Assembly (NCBI GenBank): GCA_021234155.1
Contig: JAJEKV010000162.1
Location: 525,449 to 589,448, forward strand
DNA length: 64,000 bases
Source of the DNA: Isoetes taiwanensis
Taxonomy: Eukaryota; Streptophyta; Lycopodiopsida; Isoetales; Isoetaceae
Reading direction: 5' to 3'
Shown here in pieces: positions 11,081 to 22,952 of this stretch (the stretch's first letter is position 1; every line of letters begins with the position of its first letter). Under the pieces are notes generated by a model. That model ran no database searches. It saw nothing but the letters and a program-made list of their open reading frames with translations, and was not told where the DNA came from. The translations under genes were made by a program, and so were the position numbers.

Positions 11081-11695
11081 CAAACATGCCATGTGGGCTC
11101 AAACATGCCACCTCGGCTCCAACATGCCAAGGTGGCTCAAACATGCCACGTGGGCTCCCAACATGCCACCTAGGCTCTAACATGCCAAGGTGGCTCAAAC
11201 ATGCCACTCGGCTCAAACATGCCAAGGTGGCTCAAGCATGCCAAGGTGGCTCAAACATGCCATGCGGGCTCCAACGTGCCACCTAAGCTTCAACATGCCA
11301 AGTTGGCTCAAACATGCCATCAGGGCTCCAACATGCCACCTAGGCTCCAACATGCCAAGGTGGCTCAAGCATGCCAAGGTGGCTCAAACATGCCACCTAG
11401 GCTCCAACATGACAACGTGGCTCAAACATGCCAATGCGTGTGCTCCAACATACCACGGAGCTCCAATATGCCACCTAGGCTCCAACAACATGCCACCTAG
11501 GCTCAAACATGCCAAGGTGGCTCAAACATGCCACGTGGACTCCAACATGCCAAGGTGGCTCAAACATGCCACCTAGGCTCTAACATGACACCTAGGATCA
11601 AACATGCCAACGTGGCTCCAACATGCCATCTAGGCTCCAACATGCCAAGGTGGCTCAGACATGCCACCTATGCTCAAGCATGCCATCTAGGCACT
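11081..11695 (+). repeat. 19-bp minisatellite array, + orientation, copy 1
   Basis: Tandem 19-bp units of two main kinds alternate: CATGCCAAGGTGGCTCAAA and CATGCCACCTAGGCTCCAA, with minor variants. About 32 units by length. Confidence 0.97.
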
Positions 11696-12210
11696 CCAAG
11701 TGGTGACATGGCATGCCAAGTAAGCAAGGCCAAGTTTTGACTAGGCCAAAAATGAAAAGATGTCCATCTTTGGTCTTTTCATTGGTTGATGTTGCAAATT
11801 TTGGGTGACATGGCTAGATGGTGGTGACGTGGGCATGATGACTAGGACTTTATGCAAGAAATATGATAACCTTTGGAATTTTTGGTAGAGGAGTTTGGCA
11901 AGGGATAGAATAGAGGGATCCTAAAGAACTTAAAGCACTGATACCTTTTCTCAAATCTAACCAGGCCAGGACTTTGCGCGGCTCCCTCACCAGAGGGGAG
12001 AGGCCCAGGAGACGGATCTCAGAAAGGTTACCGAGGCACCCTTTCCTCCTCCTAGTGCTCCTCCGGGAGGGAAAATGCCAATGCCCCCCTCCCGGGGCTC
12101 GGTTTCCCTATCTGACCGTTGAATCCGCCCTTCAAGTAACCTGCTTCGAGAAGCCACACTGAGAGGAGGATAAATCCAAACCCCATTTCGTCGATTCCTA
12201 TTGCTTCATG
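11696..12210 (+). repeat. Inverted arm B, copy 1
   Basis: From the array through TAAGCAAGGCCAAGTTTTGA and GATGTCCATCTTTGG to CAAGTAACCTGCTTCGAGAA. It is the reverse complement of the end of the core plus its arm (about 12850-13246 and the AAGCAAGG-complement at 13690), so with the arrays the whole 11081-14810 stretch is one large foldback. Here arm B lacks the MITE and shows the empty site TAGTCAAAACTTGG on its complement. Confidence 0.85.
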
Positions 12211-13246
12211 TTTTCAATTGCAGCTTCTTGACCACGTCTCAAGTGCAACCGACTAAAACTCAACCTCCATAATGTAAACCCTTCAATAACCTAGCAACAC
12301 ACAGGGTTTATGTTTCGTAGGCCATATCCTATTCAGATTTGACCAGGACCTTGCACAATGTCATCACATAGAGGAAGGGTTTTGACACCAGAAGACGGAT
12401 CTTAAAACCTTCCGGAAGCAATTCGACCCAAAGGTCCTCGTTCGAAGAACCCTGGCCACGGACGGGTAACTTTTCGACTCCGGAATTGTGAACTGAGTCT
12501 GTCAATGGACTCAAAACATCGACATTACCCTAAGGACCAAGTTTCGTGGGTCGAAGACCACCTCTTCTTTAAGAAGCGCCAAAGTAGCTCATGTCCAACA
12601 CGTTCGTAGTGAATTAACCTAAGAGGTGGGTGCGGAATACTGCCATGTAGAGGGTTCGTGTTTCTTTCGTTGCCAAAAGTGACTATATAACTTGGTCCCT
12701 AGGGTAATTTTGCCATTTCGGACGATGTCGAATCTCCATTCCGGAGCTTTGTACTGCCCAAACGACAAAACACTTGGGTATCTACACGGTCGACCGCGGG
12801 GCACTTCGCGGTTTGATATGTTCTCCCGGACGGATCTTGGATTTATTTGAACCTTCTCGAAGCAAGTTACTTGAAGGGCGGATTCGACGGTCGGATAGGG
12901 AAACCGAGCTCTGGGAGGGGGGCATTGGCATTTTCCCTCCCGGAGGAGCAATGGTAGGAAAGGTCGCCTCGGTAACCTTTCGAGGTTAAATCTCTGAGGT
13001 CCGGCCTCTCCCCTGGGTGAGGAAGCCACGCAAAGTCCCCGCCCGGTTCGATTTGGGGAAGGTCATCAACGCTTTAAGTTCTTCAAGATCCCTCTATTCT
13101 ATCCCTTGCCAAACTCCTTTACCAAAAATTCCAAAGGTTATCATGTCCATGTCACCATCATCTAGCCATGTCACCCAAAATTTGCCAACATCACCCAATG
13201 AAGAACAAAGATGGACATCTTTTTCATTTTTTAGCCTAGTCAAGAC
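12211..13246 (+). repeat. Core plus opposite arm, copy 1
   Basis: Begins TTTTCAATTGCAGCTTCTTG (resembles a 3' splice site), contains GTGACTATATAACTTGG (TATA-like) and ends GCCTAGTCAAGAC. Recurs at seven further places in the block. Two ~61-codon minus-strand frames persist between copies (for example ending LCKVLVKSE), but they match nothing I recognise. Such persistence could reflect recent duplication alone. Confidence 0.85.
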
Positions 13247-13684
13247 CGGGAATAGGTTCACGTATGTATTAAATTATTTTTCTCGACATAAAGTCCAAAA
13301 ATACGTATTTTTAGGTAAAATACGTATTTTTGTATTTTCACTCATCGTAGGAAAAAGAAAATTCACAAACCTTCAGGTTTGTTTTGCTTACGAAAAATTG
13401 TTTATTTTGCTTTATGCAAAAATAAAAAATAAAAAAAATTAAATTTTGGCGTCGGTTTAAACTTATATGAAACTTTTTCGCTGCGTAGTTTAAACCAAAA
13501 CGCATTTTTTTTTTTAGTTTCGCGTAAAAAAAATTCCCGAAACTTTTTTAGCTTACGCGAAAAATTCCCGATCCCGGAATTTTTTTTGGCCGTATTTTTG
13601 ACGTATTATACTTCAAATTTGTGCCGTATCATTCGAAAAATACGTATTGAGTATAAAACGTATACAGTATTGAACCTATCCCTG
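13247..13684. mobile_element. hAT-type MITE, copy 1
   Basis: Ends CGGGAATAGGTTC and GAACCTATCCCTG form a terminal inverted repeat starting CAGGG, and GTCAAGAC flanks both sides (13239-13246, 13685-13692). An 8-bp duplication with CAGGG ends is the hAT signature. The interior is AT-rich with repeated ATACGTATTTT and inverted TTCGCGTAA/TTACGCGAA motifs. No coding. Confidence 0.85.
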
Positions 13685-13730
13685 GTCAAGACTTGGCCTT
13701 GCTTACTTGGAATGCTTGAGATTAGATGGT

Positions 13731-14810
13731 ATGCCTGAGGACCTTGGCATGTTGGAGCCTAGGTGGCATATTGGAGCCCGCACGGCATGTTGGAGCTACG
13801 TTGGCATGTTTGAGCCTAGGTGGCATGTTAGAGTCTAGGTGGCATGTTTGAGCCACCTTGGCATGTTGGAGTCCACGTGGTATGTTTGAGCCACCTTGGC
13901 ATGTTTGAGCCTAGGTGGCATGTTGGGAGCCCACATGGCATGTAGGAGCCCATGTGGTATGTTGGAGCCCACGTGGCATGTTTGAGCCACCTTGGCATGT
14001 TAGAGTCACCTTGTCATGTTAGAGCCTAGGTGGCATGTTTGAGCCACCTTGGCATGCCTGAGCCACCTTGGCATGTTGGAGCCTAGGTGGCATGTTGGAG
14101 CCCACATGGCATGTTTGAGCCACCTTGGCATGTTGGAGCCTAGGTGGCATGTTGGAACCCGCGTGGCATGTTTGAGCCACCTTGGCATGTTTGAGCCTAG
14201 GTGGCAGGTTAGTGCCTAGGTGGCATGTTCGAGCCACCTTGGCATGTTCGAGCCTATGTGGCATGTTGGATTCCGCATGGCATGTTTGAGCCACCTTGGC
14301 ATATTCGAGCCACCTTGTCATGTTTGAGCCTAGGTGGCATGTTCAAGCCTAGGTGGCATGCTTGAGCCACCTTGGCATGTTGGAGCCTAGGTGGCATGTT
14401 GGAGCCCGCATTGAATGTTTGAGCCACCTTGGCATATTTAAGCCACCTTGGCATGTTGAATCCTAGGTGGCATGTTAGAATCTAGGCGGCATGCTTGACC
14501 CACCTTGGCATATTTGAGTCTAGGTGGCTTGTTTGGGCCACCTTGCCATGTTGGAGCTCGTGTGGCATATTTGCACCACCTTGGCATATTTAAGCCACCT
14601 TGTCATGTTGAATCCTAGGTGGTATGTTGAAGTCTAAGTGGCATGTTTGACCCACGTTGGCATGTTGGACTAGCCTAGGTGGCATGTTGGAACCTGCGTG
14701 GCATGTTTGAGCCACCTTGGTATGTTGGAGCCTTGGTGGCATGTTGTGAGCCACCTTGGCATCTTTCAGCCTATGTGCCATCTTCGAGCCCGCGTGGCAT
14801 GTGGCATGTT
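13731..14810 (-). repeat. 19-bp minisatellite array, - orientation, copy 1
   Basis: Units GAGCCACCTTGGCATGTTT and GAGCCTAGGTGGCATGTTG alternate with variants, about 57 units by length. Its right end always reads GGCATGTGGCATGTTTTC into the core, in this and the other four - arrays, so the junction was copied with the block. Confidence 0.97.
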
Positions 14811-16233
14811 TTCAATTGCAGCTTCTTAACCATGTCTCAAGTGCAACCGACTAAAACTCAACCTCCATAATGTAAACCCTTCAATAACCTAGCAACACAC
14901 AGGGTTTATGTTTCGTAGGCCATATCCTAGTCAGATTTGACCAGGACCTTGCACAATGTCATCACATAGAGGAAGGGTGTTGACACCAGAAGACGGATCT
15001 TAAAACCTTCGGAAGCAGTTCGACCCAAAGGTCCTCTTTCGAAGAACCCTGGCCACGGACGGGCAACTTTTCGACTCCGGAATTGTGAACTGACTCTGTC
15101 AATGGACTCAAAACATCGACATTACCCTAAGGACCAAGTTTCGTGGGCCGAACACCACCTCTTCTTTAAGAAGCGCCAAAGTAGCTCATGTCCAACACGT
15201 TCGTAGTGAATTAGCCTAAGAGGTGGGTGCGGAATACTGCCATGTAGAGGGTTCGTGTTTCTTTCGTTGCCAAAAGTGACTATATAACTTGGTCCTAGGG
15301 TAATTTTGCCATTTCGGACACCACTTTTACGAATAAAGGCTAAAAGGCAATTGATTGAAAGATATAGTTGGCAAACACGAGCACTAAAAGTGGATTGTGT
15401 ATTCAATGAGAGAAATATTGAGAACAACAGGAGTAAAGAAATAGTCCAACCGCCCGACCACGGAACTAGCACTTCAAAACTATGAAGTAAACCGCTAGGA
15501 GCCTCCAAGACTCCGCCGCTAGTCCCTCCCCTGAACTATGATGCAATCCAAGCAAAGCCAATCTTTTAGGAGACAACCCGTGATCCCCCATTATTCCACA
15601 ACATGTTCTTATAAACTATCAAGGATCTATTCTTGTCCTCTCATCCATTATTAGCTCTGGCTCCTGTAATACACCAGACTAAGATTAGCATCATCTATTC
15701 TTTAAACTCCTCCAATCATAGCTAACCAATAATAGAGTAGCTAATTCTATTTCTATGGTGCACTATGATTGGCATGACAATTAGAATAGCTAATTCTAAT
15801 GCCATGGTTGTATAAAAGTCTGGACTTTCTCAATACATTCTAAATGTCGAATCTCCATTCCGGAGCTTTGTACTGCCCGAACGATAAAACACTTGGGTTT
15901 CTACACGGTCGACCGCAGGGCACTTCGCGGTTTGATATGTTCTCCCGGACGGATCTTGGATTTATTTGAACCTTCTCGAAGCAGGTTACTTGAAGGGCAG
16001 ATTCAACGGTCGGATAGGGAAACCGAGCTCTGGGAGGGGGGCATTGGCATTTTCCCTCTATTCTATCCCTCAAGATCCCTCTATTCTATCCCTTGCCAAA
16101 CTCCTTTACCAAAAATTCCAAAGGTTATCATGTCCATGTCATCACCATCTAGCCATGTCACCCAAAATTTGCCAACATCACCCAATGAAAAGAACAAAGA
16201 TGGACATCTTTTCATTTTTGGCCTAGTCAAGAC
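14811..16233 (+). repeat. Core plus arm, copy 2, with insertion and deletion
   Basis: Same order as 12211-13246, but split by 15319-15843 and missing about 110 bp of the arm at 16055, where ATTCTATCCCTCAAGATCC repeats the flanking ATTCTATCCC. A deletion at microhomology is likely. Confidence 0.8.
15319..15843. mobile_element. Unidentified 525-bp insertion in one core copy
   Basis: Other cores read TTTCGGACAATGTCGAATC without a break; here 525 bp separate CGGACA from AATGTCG. Near its right end lies GTTGTATAAAAGTC, a TATA-like box, and TAGCTAATTCT occurs twice. It could be a solo LTR, but TG...CA ends and a target duplication were not found. Confidence 0.6.
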
Positions 16234-16346
16234 CAGGAATAGGTTCTGTACGTACGAAATTATTTTTCTGGACATAAAGTCCAAAAATACGTATTTTTTG
16301 TATTTTTCACTTGCCGGCCGGAAAAAAAAATTCGCGTAAGCGAACC
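16234..16346. mobile_element. Truncated hAT MITE at end of unit 1
   Basis: Starts CAGGAATAGGTTCTGTACG after GTCAAGAC, as in full copies, but stops after about 113 bp with TTCGCGTAAGCGAACC. The same truncated form ends units 2 and 3. Confidence 0.85.
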
Positions 16347-16896
16347 TTATAGAAATCAGGATTCAAAAAATTATTTGTTGGTTTTTTTTTACAGTTCATT
16401 GAGAAAAAAATATATCCAATTTCTCTCCATCACCTTAGTTCCAAATCAAGCCAAATTTCTTTCCACATGTTCCTACCACTTCTGCCTTCCTGCGCGTCGT
16501 TCATTGGAGGAATGTCACCACCACTTCTGCCTTCCTGCGCGTCGTTCCTCTCCGTCCACCTAGGATTTGCATCAGGACTAGGAGTCCGAGTCTGTCTCCC
16601 TTGTTTTTTAGGTGTCCTCTCCTTATCAGAGGTCTCTCGCCTGTGTTTCTTCTTCTTCTTTTTCCCTTCGATTTCCTCTATCTCCCCTTCCCTTCCCTCT
16701 ACCTGTCCTGCCTTTCCTTCCTTCTGCCCTTTCCCGTCCCTTTCCTTGTCTTTCCTCCTTTTATCCTTCTTTTCTTTCTTTTCCTTCTCAGGATCTTTGT
16801 GATCCTTTCTCTTACCTTTACCCTTGCTCGCCGCTTTTCCTTCCTCAGTTTCCTGGCCAACATCTTCAGTAGCAGATGAGGAGTTTTTTTCGGCTG
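16347..16896 (-). pseudogene. Captured Lys/Glu-rich gene fragment, copy 2
   Basis: Nearly identical to copy 1 across the charged region; a 203-codon minus-strand frame (17041-16430) joins it to translated array. Near the array it reads FAAEKNSSSATEDVGQETEE, where copy 1 differs. Function not recognised. Confidence 0.45.
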
Positions 16897-17374
16897 CAAA
16901 CATGCCATGTGGGCTCAAACATGCCACCTCGGCTCCAACATGCCAAGGTGGCTCAAACATGCCACGTGGGCTCCCAACATGCCACCTAGGCTCTAACATG
17001 CCAAGGTGGCTCAAACATGCCACTCGGCTCAAACATGCCAAGGTGGCTCAAGCATGCCAAGGTGGCTCAAACATGCCACCTAGGCTCCAACATGACAAGG
17101 TGGCTCAAACATGCCACGTGTGCTCCAACATACCACGTGAGCTCCAATATGCCACCTAGGCTCCAACATGCCACCTAGGCTCAAACATGCCAAGGTGGCT
17201 CAAACATGCCACGTGGACCCCAACATGCCAAGGTGGCTCAAACATGCCACCTAGGCTCTAACATGACACCTAGGATCAAACATGCCAACGTGGCTCCAAC
17301 ATGCCATCTAGGCTCCAACATGCCAAGGTGGCTCAGACATGCCACCTATGCTCAAGCATGCCATCTAGGCACTC
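16897..17374 (+). repeat. 19-bp minisatellite array, + orientation, copy 2
   Basis: Same units as 11081-11695, about 25 by length. The first and last units are the same as in copy 1; internal units are missing. Confidence 0.97.
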
Positions 17375-17895
17375 CAAGTGGTGACATGGCATGCCAAGTA
17401 AGCAAGGCCAAGTTTTGACTAGGCCAAAAATGAAAAGATGTCCATCTTTGGTCTTTTCATTGGTTGATGTTGCAAATTTTGGGTGACATGGCTAGATGGT
17501 GGTGACGTGGGCATGATGACTAGGACTTTATGCAAGAAATATGATAACCTTTGGAATTTTTGGTAGAGGAGTTTGGCAAGGGATAGAATAGAGGGATCCT
17601 AAAGAACTTAAAGCGCTGATACCTTTTCTCAAATCGAACCTGGCCAGGACTTTGCGCGGCTTCCTCACCAGAGGGGAGAGGCCAGACCCCAGGAGACGGA
17701 TCTCAGAAAGGTTACCGAGGCACCCTTTCCTCCTCCCAGTGCTCCTCCGGGAGGGAAAATGCCAATGCCCCCCCTCCCGGGGCTCGGTTTCCCTATCCGA
17801 CCGTTGAATCCGCCCTTCAAGTAACCTGCTTCGAGAAGCCACACTGAGAGGAGGATAAATCCAAACCCCATTTCGTCGATTCCTATTGCTTCATG
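17375..17895 (+). repeat. Inverted arm B, copy 2
   Basis: Close match to 11696-12210, ending with CCACACTGAGAGGAGGATAA and CTTCATG before the core. Confidence 0.85.
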
Positions 17896-18933
17896 TTTTC
17901 AATTGCAGCTTCTTGACCACGTCTCAAGTGCAACCGACTAAAACTCAACCTCCATAATGTAAACCCTTCAATAACCTAGCAACACACAGGGTTTATGTTT
18001 CGTAGGCCATATGCTATTCAGATTTGACCAGGACCTTGCACAATGTCATCACATAGAGGAAGGGTTTTGACACCAGAAGACGGATCTTAAAACCTTCCGG
18101 AAGCAATTCGACCCAAAGGTCCTCGTTCGAAGAACCCTGGCCACGGACGGGCAACTTTTCGACTCCGGAATTGTGAACTGAGTCTGTCAATGGACTCAAA
18201 ACATCGACATTACCCTAAGGACCAAGTTTCGTGGGTCGAAGACCACCTCTTCTTTAAGAAGCGCCAAAGTAGCTCATGTCCAACACGTTCGTAGTGAATT
18301 AACCTAAGAGGTGGGTGCGGAATACTTCCATGTAGAGGGTTCGTGTTTCTTTCGTTGCCAAAAGTGACTATATAACTTGGTCCCTAGGGTAATTTTGCCA
18401 TTTCGGACGATGTCGAATCTCCATTCCGGAGCTTTGTACTGCCCGAACGACAAAACACTTGGGTATCTACACGGTCGACTGCGGGGCACTTCGCGGTTTG
18501 ATATGTTCTCCCGGACGGATCTTGGATTTATTTGAACCTTCTCGAAGCAAGTTACTTGAAGGGCGGATTCGACGGCCGGATAGGATAGGAAACCCCAGCC
18601 TCGAGGAGGGCATTGGCATTTTCCTCCCGGGAGGAGCAATGGTAGGAAAGGCCGCCTCGGTAACCTTTCTCGAGGTTCGATCTCCGGGTCCGCCTCTCCC
18701 CCTCCGTGAGGAAGCCACGCAAAGTCCTGGCCTGGTTCGATTTGGGGAAGGCTGTCAGCGCTTTAAGTTCTTCAAGATCCCTCTATTCTATCCCTTGCCA
18801 AACTCCTTTACCAAAAATTCCAAAGGTTATCATGTCCATGTCACCATCATGTAGCCATGTCACCCAAAATTTGCCAACATCACCCAATGAAGAACAAAGA
18901 TGGACATCTTTTCATTTTTGGCCTAGTCAAGAC
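17896..18933 (+). repeat. Core plus opposite arm, copy 3
   Basis: Close match to 12211-13246; small differences at 18590-18710 in the G/C-rich hinge. Confidence 0.85.
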
Positions 18934-19391
18934 CAGGAATAGGTTCTGTATGTATTAAATTATTTTTCTGGACATAAAGTCCAAAAATACGTATTTTTAG
19001 GTAAAATACGTATTTTTTGTATTTTTCACTCGCCGGCCGAAAAGAAAATTCGCGAAACCTTCATTTTGTTTTGCTTACGAGAAAATTGTTTATTTTGCTT
19101 ATGCAAAATCAAAAAAAAAAAAAAAAAAAAATTAAATTTTTGGCGTCGCCAGCTTATCTTGAAACTTTTAAGTTTAAACCAGAAGGTTTAAACTTTTATT
19201 TTTTTTTTTTTTTTTTTTTTTTAGTTTCGCGTAAAAAAAATTCCCGAAACTTTTTTAGCTTACGCGAAAAATTCCCCATCCCGGAATTTTTTTTGGCCGT
19301 ATTTTTGACGTATTATACTTCAAATTTGTGCCGTATCATTCGAAAAATACATATTGAGTATAAAACGTATACAGTATTGAACCTATCCCTG
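18934..19391. mobile_element. hAT-type MITE, copy 2
   Basis: CAGGAATAGGTTC ... GAACCTATCCCTG, flanked by GTCAAGAC at 18926-18933 and 19392-19399. Contains long A and T runs. Confidence 0.87.
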
Positions 19392-19437
19392 GTCAAGACT
19401 TGGCCTTGCTTACTTGGAATGCTTGAGATTAGATGGT

Positions 19438-21410
19438 ATGCCTGAGCACCTTGGCGTGTTGGAGCCTAGGTGGCATATTAGAGCCCGCACGGCATGTTGG
19501 AGCTACGTTGGCATGTTTGAGCCTAGGTGGCATGTTAGAGTCTAGGTGGCATGTTTGAGCCACCTTGGCATGTTGGAGTCCACGTGGTATGTTTGAGCCA
19601 CCTTGGCATGTTTGAGCCTAGGTGGCATGTTGGAAGCCCACATGGCATGTTGGATCCCATGTGGTATGTTGGAGCCCACGTGGCATGTTTGAGCCACCTT
19701 GGCATGTTAGAGTCACCTTGTCATGTTAGAGCCTAGGTGGCATGTTTGAGCCACCTTGGCATGCCTGAGCCACCTTGGCATGTTGGAGCCTAGGTGGCAT
19801 GTTGGAGCCCACATGGCATGTTTGAGCCACCTTGGCATGTTGGAGCCTAGGTGGCATGTTGGAACCCGCGACCTTGGCATGTTTGAGCCACCTTGGCATG
19901 TTTGAGCCAAGTGGCATGTTTGAGCCGAGTGGAATGTTTGAGCCACCTTGGCATGGTAGGGCCTAGGTGGCATGTTGGAAGCCCACGTGGCATGTTTGAG
20001 CCACCTTGGCATGTTTGAGCCGAGTGGCATGTTTGAGCCACCTTGGCATGTTTGAGCCTAGGTGGCATGTTGGGAGCCCACATGGCATGTTTGAGCCACC
20101 TTGGCATGTTGGAGCCTAGGTGGCATGTTGGAGCCCACATGGCATGTTTGAGCCACCTTGGCATGTTGGAGCACACATGGCATGTTTGAGCCACCTTGGC
20201 ATGTTTGACCCTAGGAGGCATGTTGGAGCCCCCATGGCATGTTTGAGCCACCTTGGCATGTTTGAGCCTAGTGGCATGTTTGAGCCACCTTGGCATGTTT
20301 GAGCCTAGGTGGCATGTTGGGAGCCCACATGGCATGTTTAAGCCACCTTGGCATGTTGGAGCCTAGGTGGCATGTTGGAAACCGCCTGGCATGTTTGAGC
20401 CACCTTGACATGTTGGAGCCTAGGTGGCATGTTGGGAGCCTACATGGCATGTTTGAGCCACCTTGGCATGTTGGAGCCTATGTGGCATGTTGGAGCCCAT
20501 ATGGCATGTTTGAGCCACCTTGGCATGTTTGAGCCTAGGTGGCATGTTGGAGCCTAGGTGGCATGTTTGAGCCACCTTGGCATGTTTGACCCCTAGGTGG
20601 CATGTTGGAGCCCACAAGGCATGTTTGAGCCACCTTGACATGATTGAGCCTAGTGGCATGTTTGAGCCACCTTGGCATGTTGGAGCCTAGGTGGCATGTT
20701 GGGAGCCCACATGGCATGTCTGAGCCACCTTGGCATGTTGGAGCCTAGGTGGCATGTTGGAACCCCATTGGCATGTTTGAGCCACCTTGGCATGTTTGAG
20801 CCTAGGTGGCAGGTTAGTGCCTAGGTGGCATGTTTGAGCCACCTTGGCATGTTGGAGCCTATGTGGCATGTTGGAGTCCATGGCATGTTTGAGCCACCTT
20901 GGCATATTCGAGCCACCTTGTCATGTTTGAGCCTAGGGTGGCATGTTCAAGCCTAGGTGGCATGCTTGAGCCACCTTGGCATGTTGGAGCCTAGGTGGCA
21001 TGTTGGAGCCCTGCATGTTTGAGCCACCTTGGCATATTTAAGCCACCTTGGCATGTTGAATCCTAGGTGGCATGTTAGAATCTAGGCGGCATGCTTGACC
21101 CACCTTGGCATATTTGAGTCTAGGTGGCTTGTTTGAGCCACCTTGCCATGTTGGAGCTCGTGTGGCATATTTGCCCACCTTGGCATATTTAAGCCACCTT
21201 GTCATGTTGAATCCTAGGTGGTATGTTGAAGTCTAAGGGCATGTTTGACCCACGTTGGCATGTTGGACTAGCCTAGGTGGCATGTTGGAACCTCAAGGCG
21301 GCATGTTTGAGCCACCTTGGTATGTTGGAGCCTTGGTGGCATGTTGTGAGCCACCTTGGCATCTTTCAGCCTATGTGCCATCTTCGAGCCCGCGTGGCAT
21401 GTGGCATGTT
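19438..21410 (-). repeat. 19-bp minisatellite array, - orientation, copy 2
   Basis: About 104 units by length. Longer internal periods (blocks with GAGCCGAGTGG and GTTGGGAGCCCACATGGC) recur, so blocks of units have been duplicated. Confidence 0.97.
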
Positions 21411-22444
21411 TTCAATTGCAGCTTCTTAACCATGTCTCAAGTGCAACCGACTAAAACTCAACCTCCATAATGTAAACCCTTCAATAACCTAGCAACACAC
21501 AGTGTTTATGTTTCGTAGGCCATATCCTAGTCAGATTTGACCAGGACCTTGCACAATGTCATCACATAGAGGAAGGGTGTTGACACCAGAAGACGGATCT
21601 TAAAACCTTCCGGGCGCTTAACCCAAAGGTCCTCTTTCGAAGAACCCTGGCCACGGACGGGCAACTTTTCGACTCCGGAATTGTGAACTGACTCTGTCAA
21701 TGGACTCAAAACATCGACATTACCCTAAGGACCAAGTTTCGTGGGCCGAACACCACCTCTTCTTTAAGAAGCGCCAAAGTAGCTCATGTCCAACACGTTC
21801 GTAGTGAATTAGCCTAAGAGGTGGGTGCGGAATACTGCCATGTAGAGGGTTCGTGTTTCTTTCGTTGCCAAAAGTGACTATATAACTTGGTCCCTAGGGT
21901 AATTTTGCCATTTCGGACAATGTCGAATCTCCATTCCGGAGCTTTGTACTGCCCGAACGACAAAACACTTGGGTTTCTACACGGTCGACCGCAGGGCACT
22001 TCGCGGTTTGATATGTTCTCCCAGATGGATCTTGGATTTATTTGAACCTTCTCAAAGCAGGTTACTTGAAGGGGCTGGATTCAACGGGCCGGATAGGGAA
22101 ACCGAAGCTCTGGGGGGGGCATTGGCATTTTCCCCCCAGGAGCACTGTAGGAAAGGTCGCCTCGGTAACCTTTCTCGAGGTTCGCCTCCCGGGTCCCTCC
22201 TCCCCCTCCGGGTGAGGAAGCCACGCAAAAGTCCCGGCCCGGTTCGATTTGGGGAAGGTCACCGGTACGCTTTAAGTTCTTCAAGATCCCTCTATTCTAT
22301 CCCTTGCCAAACTCCTTTACCAAAAATTCCAAAGGTTATCATATCCATGTCACCACCATCTAGCCATGTCACCCAAAATTTGCCAACATCACCCAATGAA
22401 AAGAACAAAGATGGACATCTTTTCATTTTTGGCCTAGTCAAGAC
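21411..22444 (+). repeat. Core plus opposite arm, copy 4
   Basis: Same as other cores; a small deletion near 21615 removes part of the CCGGAAGCAATTCGACCC motif. Confidence 0.85.
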
Positions 22445-22908
22445 CAGGAATAGGTTCTGTACGTACGAAATTATTTTTCTGGACATAAAGTCCAAAAATA
22501 CGTATTTTTAGGCAAAATACGTATTTTTTGTATTTTTCACTCGCCGGCCGAAAAGAAGATTCGCGAAACCTTCAGTTTGTTTTGCTTACGAGAAAATTGT
22601 TTATTTTGCTTACGCAAAAATAAAAAAAAATAAAAAAAATTAAATTAAATTTTGGCGTCGGTTTAAACTTATCGCGAAACTTTTTCGCGTAATGTTTAAA
22701 CTCAAGGTTTAAACTTTTTTTTTTTTTTTTTTTTTTTTTAGTTTCGCGTAAAAAAAATTCCCGAAACTTTTTTAGCTTACGCGAAAAATTCCCGATCCCG
22801 GAATTTTTTTTGGCCATATTTTTAACGTATTATACTTCAAATTTGTGCCGTATCATTCGAAAAATACATATTGAGTATAAAACGTATACAGTATTGAACC
22901 TATCCCTG
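22445..22908. mobile_element. hAT-type MITE, copy 3
   Basis: CAGGAATAGGTTC ... GAACCTATCCCTG with GTCAAGAC on both sides (22437-22444, 22909-22916). Confidence 0.87.
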
Positions 22909-22952
22909 GTCAAGACTTGGCCTTGCTTACTTGGAATGCTTGAGATTAGATG

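Larger units (their letters stand above)
10527..16346 (+). repeat. Composite macro-unit 1 (5.8 kb)
   Basis: Order of parts: Lys/Glu-rich fragment (10527-11080), + array (11081-11695), inverted arm B (11696-12210), core plus opposite arm (12211-13246), hAT MITE (13247-13684), - array (13731-14810), second core plus arm (14811-16233, with an insertion), truncated MITE ending TTCGCGTAAGCGAACC at 16346. Unit 2 begins at the next base with TTATAGAAATC, the same start as unit 1. This is the shortest unit, with one downstream array-core block against two in units 2 and 3. Confidence 0.85.

Noticed and set aside
12211-13246. Core segment as LTR of a retrotransposon
   Set aside because: It has a TATA-like box and recurs, but no TG...CA ends, primer-binding site or polyprotein were found near any copy.
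13731-14810. CRISPR-like array
   Set aside because: Repeats are contiguous 19-bp units without unique spacers, in a plant nuclear context.
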